From Bacillota bacterium (lineage in GTDB: Bacteria; Bacillota; Clostridia; Lachnospirales; Lachnospiraceae): DNA of 64,000 bases. The notes below the pieces were generated by a model that saw only the letters and a list, made by a program, of their open reading frames with translations, was not told the origin of the DNA and did no database searches. The position numbers were made by a program, and so were the translations under genes. This document shows positions 41,108-50,491 of the stretch, piece by piece. The stretch is from the NCBI GenBank assembly GCA_023409535.1, contig JAEYGZ010000050.1, positions 28,873 through 92,872 of the forward strand, read 5' to 3'. Position 1 is the first letter of the stretch. Each line of letters opens with the position of its first letter.

Positions 41108-43297
41108 TCAGTTTACCAGCAATCCTGACAATTCCCCTTCATATACAATATGCAGCTCATGCATTGCGCGGGTAATCGCTACATAAAGCAGCTTGGCATC
41201 CTCATCGGAATACCGGTAGCTGTTGATGTCCGGATTCCATAGAACGACGGCGTCAAATTCCAGACCCTTGGTCATATGGATGGGCAGCACCATACTGCCG
41301 TTGGTAAAGCTCATATCCTCCAGCTCACCCTCCATGTGCGTAATCTCCACCTGAGGACTTAACAGCTTTCTAACCTTCACAGCCTCTTCAACGGTTCTGC
41401 AGATGATTGCTACCGTATCATACCCATTCTCTTTGATCTGATTAATTGCTTCCACCGCCTTTGCTGTCATCTGAGCTTCCGAGCCTACTCTGGTAATCAT
41501 AATTTCCTTACCGTGACGCAGGATCGGTTCGATATCATAGGTCTTAAAGGTGCATTTACGAAGAACCTTCGTGGCATATTCCGAAATCTCCACCGTATTA
41601 CGGTAGCTCTTGGCAAGTACATAAAAGCGGTCCTTCTCCGGATGAAATACCTCCTGCTTTAAAATCTCCCAGTCATTCATACCGGTATCATAATAAATAT
41701 TCTGGGACACGTCACCCATAATGGTATAGGTACAATTCTTAAACAAGGTTTTAAAAATCAGAAAGAGCATAACACCAAAATCCTGTGCCTCATCAATGAC
41801 GATATGACCGACATATTCATAATCCTTCGTCATCTTAATGCGCTTCTTAATGAAGTTCAGCATACCCAAATCATAGATATCAATTCTCTTATTCTGCAGC
41901 TCTTTAAGCAGCTGCTCTATGATCGTTCTCTCGGGAATGAGGATGCCCTGCTCCTGATACCGTATCCGGTTAATTGTCAGATCCTCCAGGAAATCAAGAT
42001 AAATCTCCATCAGGTTATATTTTTTATTCCGGTTGCCAAAGTAGTTCTTGTATTTATTGACCTCAGCCCGTATCTCATCTTTCCGCTTATCCTTCTCCTC
42101 ATTAACGGAAGCGATCTTGTAGGTCAGACGCTTATTTAACAGATCAATCTTCTCCTGAAGCGGTAAGTCTGCGAAGAAATTCAGGAAATATAGTATCTCC
42201 TCCTTTGAATAAAGCACCGCATTATCATAGTTCACCGAATCCGAGGTCACCGCTTCTATCTCATACTGCTTCATATAAGACGTCAGCGCCTTGATGTAAT
42301 GGATGGAGCCTTTAAAGCGCTTCAGCTCTGAAGCCGTTTTTACCGGAGCGGCATCCCGGGAGTCATTCGTATCAAGCTTTAAGAAGCTTCCTGCCAAGGT
42401 ATATTTCCCTGCCTTCCTATTAAAATCCTTATCCAGCAGGGATAACAGAAACTCCTCCATGGTCATCTGATTTACATGGTAGACATCCAGATTTGGAAGC
42501 ACCCCTGTGATATAATTGAGGAGCATCTTATTGCTTCCGATGATGAAGAATTCCTCCGGCCGGAATTTATCCTTATAATTATAAAGGAGGTAGGAGATGC
42601 GGTGCATGGCAACGGTAGTCTTACCGCTTCCGGCAACGCCCTGCACGATGACGCTGTGCCAGGGTGAATCGCGGATAATTTCATTCTGCTCCTTCTGAAT
42701 GGTAGCTATGATTTCGCCCAGCACAACCTCCTTATTCTTACTTAAGTACTTGGTCAGAAACTCATCATTTGCAACCACATCCGAGTCATAAAAGTCAACC
42801 AGCTTCCGGTTCTCAATCTCATAGGTCCTCTTTAGAAATAATTCGATTCCAATCCGGTCTCCCATAGGTGTCGGGTAGGAGCTGTGTCCAATGTCACTGT
42901 CGTAATACACACTGGAGATCGGTGCACGCCAGTCTACAACCACACTCTCTGTGATGTTCCGCCGAACACCGTTTTTTCCAAGATATAAGGAATAGCTTGC
43001 TTCGTCCTCATCCTCCCTGTAATCAATCCGCCCGAAATAAGGCTTCCTTAACGCCATAATATTCTTATTCAGGTTCCGCTGGGTCTGGGATTTCAGGTCC
43101 AGTCCGATAACCAGGTCATTATGCAGCTCGGGATTGCTGGAACGGTAATTATCATAAAGCTCCTTCGTTTCCGCGCTTAACTCATTGTATTGCCGGGTAT
43201 AGTCAGCAATATTATCTTCAATTATCTTAATGCACTGCTCTAAATGCTGTTCTTCCAGCTTTCTCTCCAGACCGGATGTAGTTTGTGATTCCTGCAT
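41108..43297 (-). CDS. helD: RNA polymerase recycling motor HelD
   Basis: A 729-residue superfamily 1 ATPase of the UvrD/Rep type. The N-terminal coiled coil (about 1-60) is the arm that enters the RNA polymerase secondary channel. The marker VDWRAPISSVYYD and IGRIDYRED-type segment precede Walker A GVAGSGKTT (about 218-226). HIVIDEAQDFG is Walker B, and late motifs are SYRNTVEISEY and LLYVAITRA. HelD strips stalled RNA polymerase from DNA and can contribute to rifampicin tolerance. AAAGGAGG lies just before the ATG. It is a single gene. Confidence 0.93.
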   Translation of the reverse strand: MQESQTTSGLERKLEEQHLEQCIKIIEDNIADYTRQYNELSAETKELYDNYRSSNPELHNDLVIGLDLKSQTQRNLNKNIMALRKPYFGRIDYREDEDEASYSLYLGKNGVRRNITESVVVDWRAPISSVYYDSDIGHSSYPTPMGDRIGIELFLKRTYEIENRKLVDFYDSDVVANDEFLTKYLSKNKEVVLGEIIATIQKEQNEIIRDSPWHSVIVQGVAGSGKTTVAMHRISYLLYNYKDKFRPEEFFIIGSNKMLLNYITGVLPNLDVYHVNQMTMEEFLLSLLDKDFNRKAGKYTLAGSFLKLDTNDSRDAAPVKTASELKRFKGSIHYIKALTSYMKQYEIEAVTSDSVNYDNAVLYSKEEILYFLNFFADLPLQEKIDLLNKRLTYKIASVNEEKDKRKDEIRAEVNKYKNYFGNRNKKYNLMEIYLDFLEDLTINRIRYQEQGILIPERTIIEQLLKELQNKRIDIYDLGMLNFIKKRIKMTKDYEYVGHIVIDEAQDFGVMLFLIFKTLFKNCTYTIMGDVSQNIYYDTGMNDWEILKQEVFHPEKDRFYVLAKSYRNTVEISEYATKVLRKCTFKTYDIEPILRHGKEIMITRVGSEAQMTAKAVEAINQIKENGYDTVAIICRTVEEAVKVRKLLSPQVEITHMEGELEDMSFTNGSMVLPIHMTKGLEFDAVVLWNPDINSYRYSDEDAKLLYVAITRAMHELHIVYEGELSGLLVN

Positions 43298-43444
43298 GTT
43301 GTCCTCCTTTAACTATGCTTAACTGTTCCTCAGGGCAAAGCTTACTGCAGTCTGCTGCACAGCGCTTTCCTTTGCTAATCATAATCCTACCAGTAAAATA
43401 AATTTTTACTAGACTTTTTCTTTCAAATGTGGTATGATCCATAA

Positions 43445-43499
43445 TGAAATATGCCTATTGAGCGCTTCTAAGCTGTCAGAATATTCTGACAGCTTTTTT
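43445..43499 (+). ncRNA. candidate short orphan transcript
   Basis: On the plus strand TAGACT (43410), 17 bases and TATGAT (43433-43438) form a plausible promoter. About 30 bases later comes a perfect 26-base palindromic terminator (AAGCTGTCAGAAT and its complement) followed by TTTTTT. No plus-strand gene is served by either signal, so a 55-base RNA is possible. Confidence 0.28.
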
Positions 43500-43545
43500 C
43501 TATCTCTTTGCCGGCTCCTTTGCTGCCTTATACTCTGATCTTAAT

Positions 43546-44322
43546 TCAGGAACCTGTTGATTTATAATGTCTGACCCCAAAGCGCCATAGCAGCAGGCAG
43601 GGAATCAAAAACAAACACCCAATCAGCGGATACAGCATGTAATAGGAATGCTCCGTTCTTCCGATCAAATACCGGAAAGGATAATATTGAAACAAGGTAT
43701 AGGGAACCAGATAGGTACAAAAGCGCAGTACTCCTTTGCCATATACATCGATAGGATATCTTCCGTATTCTCTGGCACCATCTGTTAATATGTTCATGAA
43801 TTCCAGCCCTTCCAGTGTGAAGAAACAGATGCTTGCATATACGATAAAGAGGCACCCGAATATGACTATTCCTCCGGCAATCATCAGCTGCAGGGTGATG
43901 ATTCGCGTTAAATTCCAATCTACCTCGGAAGCCGCAAGTCCATAAATCAGCATAACCACAGCCTGCAGCAGCCTTCCAAAGCGTGTAAAATCCATCTTGC
44001 CGGATACGACTAACAGAATGATATTCCTTGGTCGAAGCAGCATACGGTCAAACTCTCCGTTGCCGATGGTTCCTGAGAAAGCATCAAACCCTCTCATAAA
44101 TATCTCAGCAAAGGAATAGCTGAATAATACGATAGAATAGCATAATAATACCTCGCTGAAGCTGTAGCCCTTCACCTCCTGAAAACGGTCAAATAAAAAT
44201 AATATTCCTAAGAATACATTAAAGGATACCAAAAATTGTCCCAATAAGGTCAGAAGGAAGGACAGCTTATACTGCATCGCTGCTTTCAGATGAATTTCCA
44301 AAAATCTCATATAAAGTCTCAT
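43546..44322 (-). CDS. ABC-2 family permease, second of a pair
   Basis: A 258-residue permease with six membrane spans and the helical amphipathic N-terminus (EIHLKAAMQYKLSFL) of the ABC-2 family found with NatA-type ATPases. A conserved cytoplasmic segment FDAFSGTIGNGEFDRMLLRPRN (about 75-96) is typical of this subfamily. GGAGGGG precedes the ATG closely. It follows the first permease by 107 bases and is the last gene of the transporter operon. The substrate is unknown. Confidence 0.88.
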   Translation of the reverse strand: MRLYMRFLEIHLKAAMQYKLSFLLTLLGQFLVSFNVFLGILFLFDRFQEVKGYSFSEVLLCYSIVLFSYSFAEIFMRGFDAFSGTIGNGEFDRMLLRPRNIILLVVSGKMDFTRFGRLLQAVVMLIYGLAASEVDWNLTRIITLQLMIAGGIVIFGCLFIVYASICFFTLEGLEFMNILTDGAREYGRYPIDVYGKGVLRFCTYLVPYTLFQYYPFRYLIGRTEHSYYMLYPLIGCLFLIPCLLLWRFGVRHYKSTGS

Positions 44323-44429
44323 AACCCCTCCATATAATTCAAATACTGCGGCACCTGCAAAAAATCAGCATGAATTGTTTATGGTAATCCTGCTGCTTCT
44401 TACCGTGTCCATAGATTCATTCACGGACG

Positions 44430-45263
44430 TTAACCGCCCTGGACCACCACACGTTTTAATGCTGCGGCAGTTATATACTGCCCCAGCCAGATCAGCACTG
44501 CCGCCCAAAAAAGCTGCAGCCCTGCCTTCGCTAAGATATCCATTCCTGAGATGTCTCCTGAATATACCCGAAGCGGGACATTCTGCATGGATGCAAAGGG
44601 CAGCAGCTCCACAACCCGGCGCAGGCCGTCAGGTAAAAATGGCAGAGGCACCACGCCGCCCGCAAAGAATTCCACAACGCTTACCGCAACCATTCTGACA
44701 CCGGCAGGTGAATAGGTAAAAAATGTTGTGATATAAACCAGCATGCAAAAGGCAACTACCACCAGAAAGCCTAAGACCGCTGTTATGAGGAAGCCAACTC
44801 CCGCACTTAGATCCGGAGGAAGGCTGATGCCATAGGGTGCAGGTAAAAAGGCTGCAAACACCAGAATAGGCATACAGCGCAGCACTGCCTTTGATACACG
44901 GTTTGCCATACTGCGGACAAACCACATGTGATATAATTTGACCGGTCGGCAGAGTTCATAGGCTATCCCCCCCGAGGTGATTGTTTCAAATATCTCATTT
45001 TCCAAAAACCAGGTCATAAATAAGGCCAGCAATGCCTGCTGCAGCCAGATATAGGAGGCTAATGCCTGGAAGGTCATGGGGAATGCTCCGGGCTTCACTT
45101 CATAGAAGGCTTTATACATTAGTAATCCAAGAATTCCCCAGGCAAACTGGGTTGAAACTCCTGCCAGTGCCGCGGCACGATATTGCAATCCCGCGATGAA
45201 TCTCATTCTGAAGAAGGACAGGTATTGTGAAATATCCATTCTTCTCATTTTATTGTAACGCAA
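44430..45263 (-). CDS. ABC-2 family permease, first of a pair
   Basis: About 277 residues with six membrane spans. The cytoplasmic segment after the second span (ENEIFETITSGGIAYELCRPVKLYHMW) matches the same position in the partner permease, so the two are homologous half-permeases. I favour a TTG start at 45263 because AAGGAG is nine bases upstream; the ATG at 45272 directly abuts that site. It lies 80 bases after the ATPase gene. Confidence 0.86.
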   Translation of the reverse strand: MRYNKMRRMDISQYLSFFRMRFIAGLQYRAAALAGVSTQFAWGILGLLMYKAFYEVKPGAFPMTFQALASYIWLQQALLALFMTWFLENEIFETITSGGIAYELCRPVKLYHMWFVRSMANRVSKAVLRCMPILVFAAFLPAPYGISLPPDLSAGVGFLITAVLGFLVVVAFCMLVYITTFFTYSPAGVRMVAVSVVEFFAGGVVPLPFLPDGLRRVVELLPFASMQNVPLRVYSGDISGMDILAKAGLQLFWAAVLIWLGQYITAAALKRVVVQGG

Positions 45264-45343
45264 CGGTATCATCTCCTTACCATATGTTTTAAGGGCATGA
45301 CAATTTCCCTCTCTTTCTAAAAAGAGCGGGTATCAATATCACA

Positions 45344-46318
45344 CTATATCTGATATTGCTTATATAGGGACGCCACAATCTCATCAATGGAAGCTCCGTC
45401 CACCGAGATATCGATTACCTCCACCTGGCCGGTGATATGTGAGATTGCATCAGAAACGGCAAGTATGCCTGCATCGATATCAAACTCTGCAAGTCTGTTC
45501 CCATCAGACAGCAGCCTCATACCGTTTCGCGGCGTAATCACACCGCCGTTGTATTCCACTGTCAGACGCCTGTTGGTAGAGAGCTGTTTTTTAATCTCTT
45601 CCAGCTTCCCATCCATCAGTATCTTACCTTTCCCGATCAATATAATACGTTTCGTTAAGGTCTCGATATCCTGCATATCATGGGTTGTCAGGATTACTGT
45701 TGTTTTGTGGTTTTTGTTTCTCTCAAGAATAAAATCCCTTACTGCGATTTTCGACACGGCATCCAGCCCAATGGTCGGCTCGTCCAGGAATAGGATTCGG
45801 GGACTGTGAAGCAGGGAGGCAGCAATCTCACAACGCATCCTTTGGCCAAGTGACAATTGTCTGGCCGGCGTTCTGACGATCTGCTCCAATTGCAGCAGCG
45901 TAACCAGCTCCTCCAGATTGTCATGGTAGGTTTGTATTGGTATGCGATAGATGTCACGCAGCAGTTCAAAGGAATCAATTACCGGAACATCCCACCATAA
46001 CTGTGAGCGCTGCCCAAAGACGACGCCGATGTCCCTTACATGTTCGGTTCTGTTCTTCCATGGAATTCTTCCATTGATGCTGCATTGCCCCTGATCCGGT
46101 GTCAATATTCCGCTCAGCACCTTGATGGTACTGCTCTTACCCGCACCGTTGGGACCGATATACCCGACCATCTCCCCATCCTCAATGGTAAAGGAAATGT
46201 CATCGAGTGCTTTGATGCATTCATACTGCCGATGAAATAAAGCCTTGAATGCTTCAGAAAACCCGGCGCTTCGCCGGCTGACCTGAAAGGTCTTAGAAAT
46301 GTGTTCAACCTCAATCAT
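45344..46318 (-). CDS. ABC transporter ATP-binding protein (NatA-like)
   Basis: A 324-residue ATPase for the two ABC-2 permeases. Walker A is GPNGAGKSS (about 55-63), the Q-loop is in VVFGQRSQLWWD, the signature is LSLGQRMR, Walker B is ILFLDEP and the switch His is in LTTHD. The insertion with FHRQYECIKALDD before Walker A and the C-terminal domain of about 90 residues are typical of this subfamily. It heads the transporter operon. A strong promoter lies about 130 bases upstream, and a small basic ORF overlaps its start codon. The exported compound is unknown. Confidence 0.92.
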   Translation of the reverse strand: MIEVEHISKTFQVSRRSAGFSEAFKALFHRQYECIKALDDISFTIEDGEMVGYIGPNGAGKSSTIKVLSGILTPDQGQCSINGRIPWKNRTEHVRDIGVVFGQRSQLWWDVPVIDSFELLRDIYRIPIQTYHDNLEELVTLLQLEQIVRTPARQLSLGQRMRCEIAASLLHSPRILFLDEPTIGLDAVSKIAVRDFILERNKNHKTTVILTTHDMQDIETLTKRIILIGKGKILMDGKLEEIKKQLSTNRRLTVEYNGGVITPRNGMRLLSDGNRLAEFDIDAGILAVSDAISHITGQVEVIDISVDGASIDEIVASLYKQYQI

Positions 46319-46394
46319 TTTGTTCCTCCTGGTAGTAATATTTTTTCAAATATCTTGCCAAGCGACCGCGTACCCGATCTATCTGCCGGTACAC
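46311..46394 (-). CDS. 27-codon basic leader ORF overlapping the ABC ATPase start
   Basis: GTG 46394 has AAGGA six bases upstream and opens a 27-residue frame (MYRQIDRVRGRLARYLKKYY...) that ends at TGA 46311. The first bases of the ATPase gene lie inside it, and the ATPase's own GGAGG site also lies within it. The arrangement predicts translational coupling. The peptide is strongly basic with aromatic residues. It could be a regulatory leader peptide or a small protein. No family is known and the call rests on the ribosome binding site and overlap only. Confidence 0.4.
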   Translation of the reverse strand: MYRQIDRVRGRLARYLKKYYYQEEQND

Positions 46395-46449
46395 TTTTTT
46401 CCTTGGATTTTGCCAAGAAAACCCGCGGTTAATATTTATGCGAAACACA

Positions 46450-46478
46450 ATCATAGCACTATACCAACCGGTTGTCAA
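46450..46478 (-). promoter_or_regulatory. sigma-A promoter of the ABC-2 operon with palindromes at the -35
   Basis: TTGACA, 17 bases, TATGAT on the minus strand. GGTTGACAACC and CAACCGGTTG are overlapping palindromes that cover the -35 box, and AACCCGCGGTT (46430-46440) repeats the half-site downstream of the start. This suggests a repressor. Confidence 0.7.
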
Positions 46479-46559
46479 CCGCAAACCCATAATTTGTAAT
46501 ACTATATTAATATGATAAAAATATCAAAGGGTCATACTGTCTATGCAGCATCGACTTAT

Positions 46560-47162
46560 TTATTGCACTCCGATATCCTGTGCTTTATATGCCCGGTATT
46601 CTTCAGCCGTCATATTATATTGCCCCAGCCGAAGCTTTTCACCCTCATAATGAATAATATTTATACAGGTATTTTTAAGAATAATCTTGCCTGTCCCGGT
46701 TTTACCGCTGCTTAAGACGGATAGAACAGAATTGATTGAGGCTCCGTGGGATACCATGATAATATTCGAATTCGGATACAGTTTGGCATATTTATGAAGA
46801 TTCGTAATCATACGACTGCACAAAAGCTCCCAGGGTTCCTTGTCATCCTCTTCACCGGAGGCATAGAACGCTTCCCGCTGCGCCGGCGTCATGCCGGATA
46901 CCTTGGAGAAATCCCGCTCCGTGATTCCCTCCTCAATAATCAGCTGCGGTATATCAAGATATTCCGCAATAATTTCCGCCGTCTTTTTTGCCCTGCTTAA
47001 GGGACTGGTTATGATCGCCTGAAAATGCTCTCCCTGAAGTGCCGACCCACAGCGCTCAGCCTGAAGTATACCGGTTTCATTGAGCGGAATATCTTCTCTT
47101 CCCTGGAATCTGCCCTGAAGGTTCCAATCCGTCTCTCCATGCCTGATTAAATATATCTTCAT
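46560..47162 (-). CDS. histidine phosphatase family protein
   Basis: A 200-residue phosphoglycerate mutase-like phosphatase starting at MKIYLIRHGETDWN (GGAGAG upstream). The catalytic RHG (His8 region), the second catalytic His in SHGASIN and Arg in SPLSRAKKTAEII are intact. The acid residue is in GITERDFSKVSG. Family members include alpha-ribazole phosphatase, broad phosphatases and mutases. The exact substrate is unclear. A single gene. Confidence 0.9.
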   Translation of the reverse strand: MKIYLIRHGETDWNLQGRFQGREDIPLNETGILQAERCGSALQGEHFQAIITSPLSRAKKTAEIIAEYLDIPQLIIEEGITERDFSKVSGMTPAQREAFYASGEEDDKEPWELLCSRMITNLHKYAKLYPNSNIIMVSHGASINSVLSVLSSGKTGTGKIILKNTCINIIHYEGEKLRLGQYNMTAEEYRAYKAQDIGVQ

Positions 47163-47244
47163 ATTTTTTCTCTCCGGTAATTTATAATTATGCATATAAA
47201 AGCTTGTTTTCTATTCTATCCTACTATGATTGGAAATACAACAA

Positions 47245-47289
47245 AAAAGTACCTGACCTTGGGTTTACGACCGCGGATCAGGTACTTTT
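47245..47289 (-). terminator. terminator of the chemoreceptor gene
   Basis: AAAAGTACCTGA and TCAGGTACTTTT form a 12-bp stem, followed by TTTTTT on the minus strand. It is usable on both strands. Confidence 0.9.
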
Positions 47290-47298
47290 CTATAACTG

Positions 47299-49311
47299 TC
47301 AAACCTTAAATTTCTTAATCATTTCCTGCAGATCCAGAGCAAGCAGAGCAAGCTTCTCACTGGACTTTGCAATCTCATCCATGGAGGAACTCTGTTCCAC
47401 CATAGCAGAGGAAGCTTCCTCGGTACTTGCCGCATTTTCTTCAGCAATTGCCGACAGAGTCTGAAGCATGTCAAGTATCTCATTCTTTGATTTCAGCATC
47501 TCCTCCTCAGAAGCATTTAACAGCTCGACTGCCTCAGAGGATTTTTTCATAGCACCATGAATAGATTCATATTTTGTTTTCGTGTTTACCACACTGTCAT
47601 ATTGCTCCTGTGCCATTGCGTTGATCTTCTCCATACTTTCCACAGCTCGTGTCACCGTTTGCTGGAGCTCACTTACGATGCCGTCAATAAATTCCGTCGA
47701 GGAGGCGGATTGATTGGCAAGCTTTTTAATCTCTGAGGCCACAACCGCAAAGCCTTTCCCGAGCTCTCCGGCTCTGGCTGCCTCTATGGATGCATTAAGT
47801 GCAAGGAGATTTGTCTGGTCTGCAATAGAGGCAATTACACTGCTGGCTTCTCCAATTCTTGCAGTACTCTCATTTGTCTTAAGAATAATATCATAAATTT
47901 CCCTGGTAGCCTGGTGATTCTCGTTGGTTATCTGGGTTAGCCTGTCAACCTCCGTAATACCGTCGCTTACTACCACTGCAACCTCATCCGCAGCATTTCT
48001 TACATTGTACATATAATCTCTGTTCTTCTCGATGTTTTCGCCAAGCCGGATTGCCTGGTTTGAACCGCTCTCAGTATTGGAGGCTTGTTCTGACGCGCCT
48101 TTGGCGATTTCCTCAACGGTCTCCGATACTTCCTCCGCTGCCATCGCCGATTGTTCTGCGGTTGCAGTCAGCTCCTGCGCCGTCGCGGACAGCTGCAGGG
48201 AAGATTCTGTTACTTCACCGATGATTTTTCTCAGATTCTCCATGATCGCCTGCATTGCTCTGGCAAGAATACCATTCTCATCCTTGCTCCTAAGCAGCTT
48301 CTCCGGAATATTCACTGTCAGATCAAGCTCTGAGATACTGCCTGAGATCTTAGACATCGCAATCGTGGGTGTAATTAACCTGGTTCCGATAAACAGCACT
48401 GCCAAAAATATAACAGCCGCACTGATGATTATCGTTATTATCATAGCCATCCTAAGATCATATACCTGCGCAAGCTCCTCATCTTCATTGAAGGTGCTTA
48501 CAATAATCCAGCTTGTTCCGCGAACCTGTGCAAAGCCGGCATATAATGTACTTATTTTATTGTTCTCATCTGTTTCCTTATACTTAATATTGCCTTCCTT
48601 GTTATCAATGATATATTGAATCGTCTCTCCCAGCTTTTGATAAGAAGGATCCTCCGCGGCAAGGGTAATTGGATTAATCTGATTTAATACATATTCTTTA
48701 TTCCTATGAGCCACAAAGGTGCCGGCAGCATCTATCATAAAGGAGTACCCAAGGTCACTGTATTTCATATCATTGGTAATGTCACTTAACGCATTGCCAT
48801 CACGGCGTCCGATCAGAACACCGGCTACCTTATCTCCCTGCTTAATCGGCACCGCTACCATCGTTACCGGCTCGTTGGTAACACGGCTGATTAATACATC
48901 CGATATATTACTTTCGCCTGCAAAAGCCTTGATGATGTAATCACGATCTCCCAACTGGCTTTCCGACCCGTCGGTATAACGGGCAGTTCCATCCGGCGTT
49001 ACCACACCAAGCACAAGAAAATCAGTTGCCGGAAGTTCCTTCGCAAGCAGCGCCTCCTGCTCCTTCCAATCCATGGAGGTGATCTCCTCCTGCAAAGCCA
49101 TGGTAGAAAGAACATTAATCGTTGCGGTTACCCTGCTTTCCACCAGCTTTGCTCCTTCCTGCGCCATGATCTTGGCAGTATCAACAGAGCTTTGTGACAT
49201 CAAATCCACAGTACGGACAATTGCAATTGTCCCTATGGCAGCTGAGGTCAAAACAAGTAAAAACGTAAAAATGATGACCAGCTTGGTTTTAATACTGGAC
49301 AATTTTATCAT
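47299..49311 (-). CDS. methyl-accepting chemotaxis protein (dCache sensor)
   Basis: A 670-residue chemoreceptor. The first membrane span is about 10-33, followed by a double-Cache extracellular sensor (about 40-275; DGTARYTDGSESQLGDRDYI and SYMF-type strands). The second span is about 288-310, then a HAMP domain (about 311-365) and a long signalling helix bundle. Its tip carries the invariant IADQTNLLALNASIEAARAG segment. It signals to CheA/CheW. dCache sensors often bind amino acids or other small molecules, but the ligand cannot be told here. The promoter has both a sigma-A match and a partial sigma-D-like -10. Confidence 0.95.
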   Translation of the reverse strand: MIKLSSIKTKLVIIFTFLLVLTSAAIGTIAIVRTVDLMSQSSVDTAKIMAQEGAKLVESRVTATINVLSTMALQEEITSMDWKEQEALLAKELPATDFLVLGVVTPDGTARYTDGSESQLGDRDYIIKAFAGESNISDVLISRVTNEPVTMVAVPIKQGDKVAGVLIGRRDGNALSDITNDMKYSDLGYSFMIDAAGTFVAHRNKEYVLNQINPITLAAEDPSYQKLGETIQYIIDNKEGNIKYKETDENNKISTLYAGFAQVRGTSWIIVSTFNEDEELAQVYDLRMAMIITIIISAAVIFLAVLFIGTRLITPTIAMSKISGSISELDLTVNIPEKLLRSKDENGILARAMQAIMENLRKIIGEVTESSLQLSATAQELTATAEQSAMAAEEVSETVEEIAKGASEQASNTESGSNQAIRLGENIEKNRDYMYNVRNAADEVAVVVSDGITEVDRLTQITNENHQATREIYDIILKTNESTARIGEASSVIASIADQTNLLALNASIEAARAGELGKGFAVVASEIKKLANQSASSTEFIDGIVSELQQTVTRAVESMEKINAMAQEQYDSVVNTKTKYESIHGAMKKSSEAVELLNASEEEMLKSKNEILDMLQTLSAIAEENAASTEEASSAMVEQSSSMDEIAKSSEKLALLALDLQEMIKKFKV

Positions 49312-49357
49312 ATGTTTCCCTCCTGTTTGGGTTAATTTTCATATATCTTCCTGTTTT

Positions 49358-49386
49358 ATCGTACTACAATTCTCGACACTTTTCAA
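49358..49386 (-). promoter_or_regulatory. promoter of the chemoreceptor gene
   Basis: TTGAAA, 17 bases, TACGAT fits sigma-A. The same stretch reads TACGATAA, which resembles the sigma-D -10 (GCCGATAA), so either holoenzyme is possible. Confidence 0.55.
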
Positions 49387-49437
49387 CAATTTTCATATTC
49401 TGGAAATTATATTCTGTATTTTATCAATAAAAAAAGA

Positions 49438-49479
49438 TGAGGCAAAATTCTCCCGGATATCAGGAAGTATTTTACCTCA
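49438..49479 (-). terminator. terminator of the pfl-pdxA operon
   Basis: TGAGG(T)AAAAT pairs with ATTTT(G)CCTCA with one mismatch and is followed by a T run on the minus strand. Confidence 0.75.
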
Positions 49480-49492
49480 CCTCTATGCTTGA

Positions 49493-50491
49493 TCAATAGC
49501 AGTTTACAACATATTTTGCCGCCACAAGAATTGCCTCCGCCATGCTGATTTCACTGGCAATCCCCTTACCTGCGATATCCATTGCGGTTCCGTGGTCCAC
49601 TGAAGTTCGAAGGATTGGCATGCCGCCGGTAATCGCAATCGTCCGTTCAAAATCCAAAGTCTTTGTTGCGATATGTCCCTGATCATGATAAAGGGACAAT
49701 ACGCTATTATATCTGCCCTGCAATGCCTGATGGAAGACTGAATCGGCACCGACCGGACCAACCACATCAATTCCCATCGCCTGCAGAGCTTGTACTGCCG
49801 GAGCAACCTGGGTCACTTCCTCATCTCCAAATAAACCATGTTCGCCGCTGTGTGGATTAAGTCCCGCAATAGCCATGGTTCCCTGGGTTACCCCGAGCTT
49901 TGCCAGCATATCTTTACAGCGCTTTACATAATCAATGATCCGATCCCCGGTTACCATATCACAAGCCTGGCGCAAGGATACATGCCGGGACAGAAAGAAT
50001 ACCCGCATTCCATGTACCTCAAACATCGTAAGGGGATCCTTTGTGCCGGTCAACGCACCGAAAATCTCGGTATGACCGATATAATCCACATTACCGGCCT
50101 TCAAGGCCTCTTTATTGATAGGAGTTGTCGCAACTGCCGCAACCTCTCCCGACATAGCAAGCTCAATGCTTTTAGCAATATAATCGAAAGCTGCCTTACC
50201 GCACATACCGCTCACCTGGCCGGGCCGGAATTGTCCCATCTCAATATTATCCAAATCAATCAGATTAAGAATGCCGGCTTCATAAATACCTTCCCGGGGT
50301 GTTTCAATCAAATTTAATTTTAAACATGACTCCGTAAATCCAAGCGCTTCCTTAAGTACCTTACGGTCTCCGATGACTGCAACCCTGGCAGCCTCATTAA
50401 CTTCCTTCTTCGCCAGAGCTTTTATCACAATCTCAGGACCAATCCCTGCCGGGTCACCCATGGGAACAGCGATGAATGGACTATTATACAT
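49493..50491 (-). CDS. pdxA: PdxA family 4-phospho-hydroxythreonine dehydrogenase
   Basis: About 332 residues from MYNSPFIAVPMGDPAGIGPE, the usual family start. The metal and substrate residues appear in GDPAGIGPE, TTPINKEAL, YIGHTEIFGALTG, GLNPHSGE and LYHDQGHI. PdxA oxidises 4-phosphohydroxythreonine in vitamin B6 synthesis. Paralogues (PdxA2) act on phosphorylated threonate or erythronate, so without pdxJ nearby the substrate is uncertain. It overlaps pflA by 8 bases and is the last gene of the pfl operon, an uncommon association. Confidence 0.9.
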   Translation of the reverse strand: MYNSPFIAVPMGDPAGIGPEIVIKALAKKEVNEAARVAVIGDRKVLKEALGFTESCLKLNLIETPREGIYEAGILNLIDLDNIEMGQFRPGQVSGMCGKAAFDYIAKSIELAMSGEVAAVATTPINKEALKAGNVDYIGHTEIFGALTGTKDPLTMFEVHGMRVFFLSRHVSLRQACDMVTGDRIIDYVKRCKDMLAKLGVTQGTMAIAGLNPHSGEHGLFGDEEVTQVAPAVQALQAMGIDVVGPVGADSVFHQALQGRYNSVLSLYHDQGHIATKTLDFERTIAITGGMPILRTSVDHGTAMDIAGKGIASEISMAEAILVAAKYVVNCY

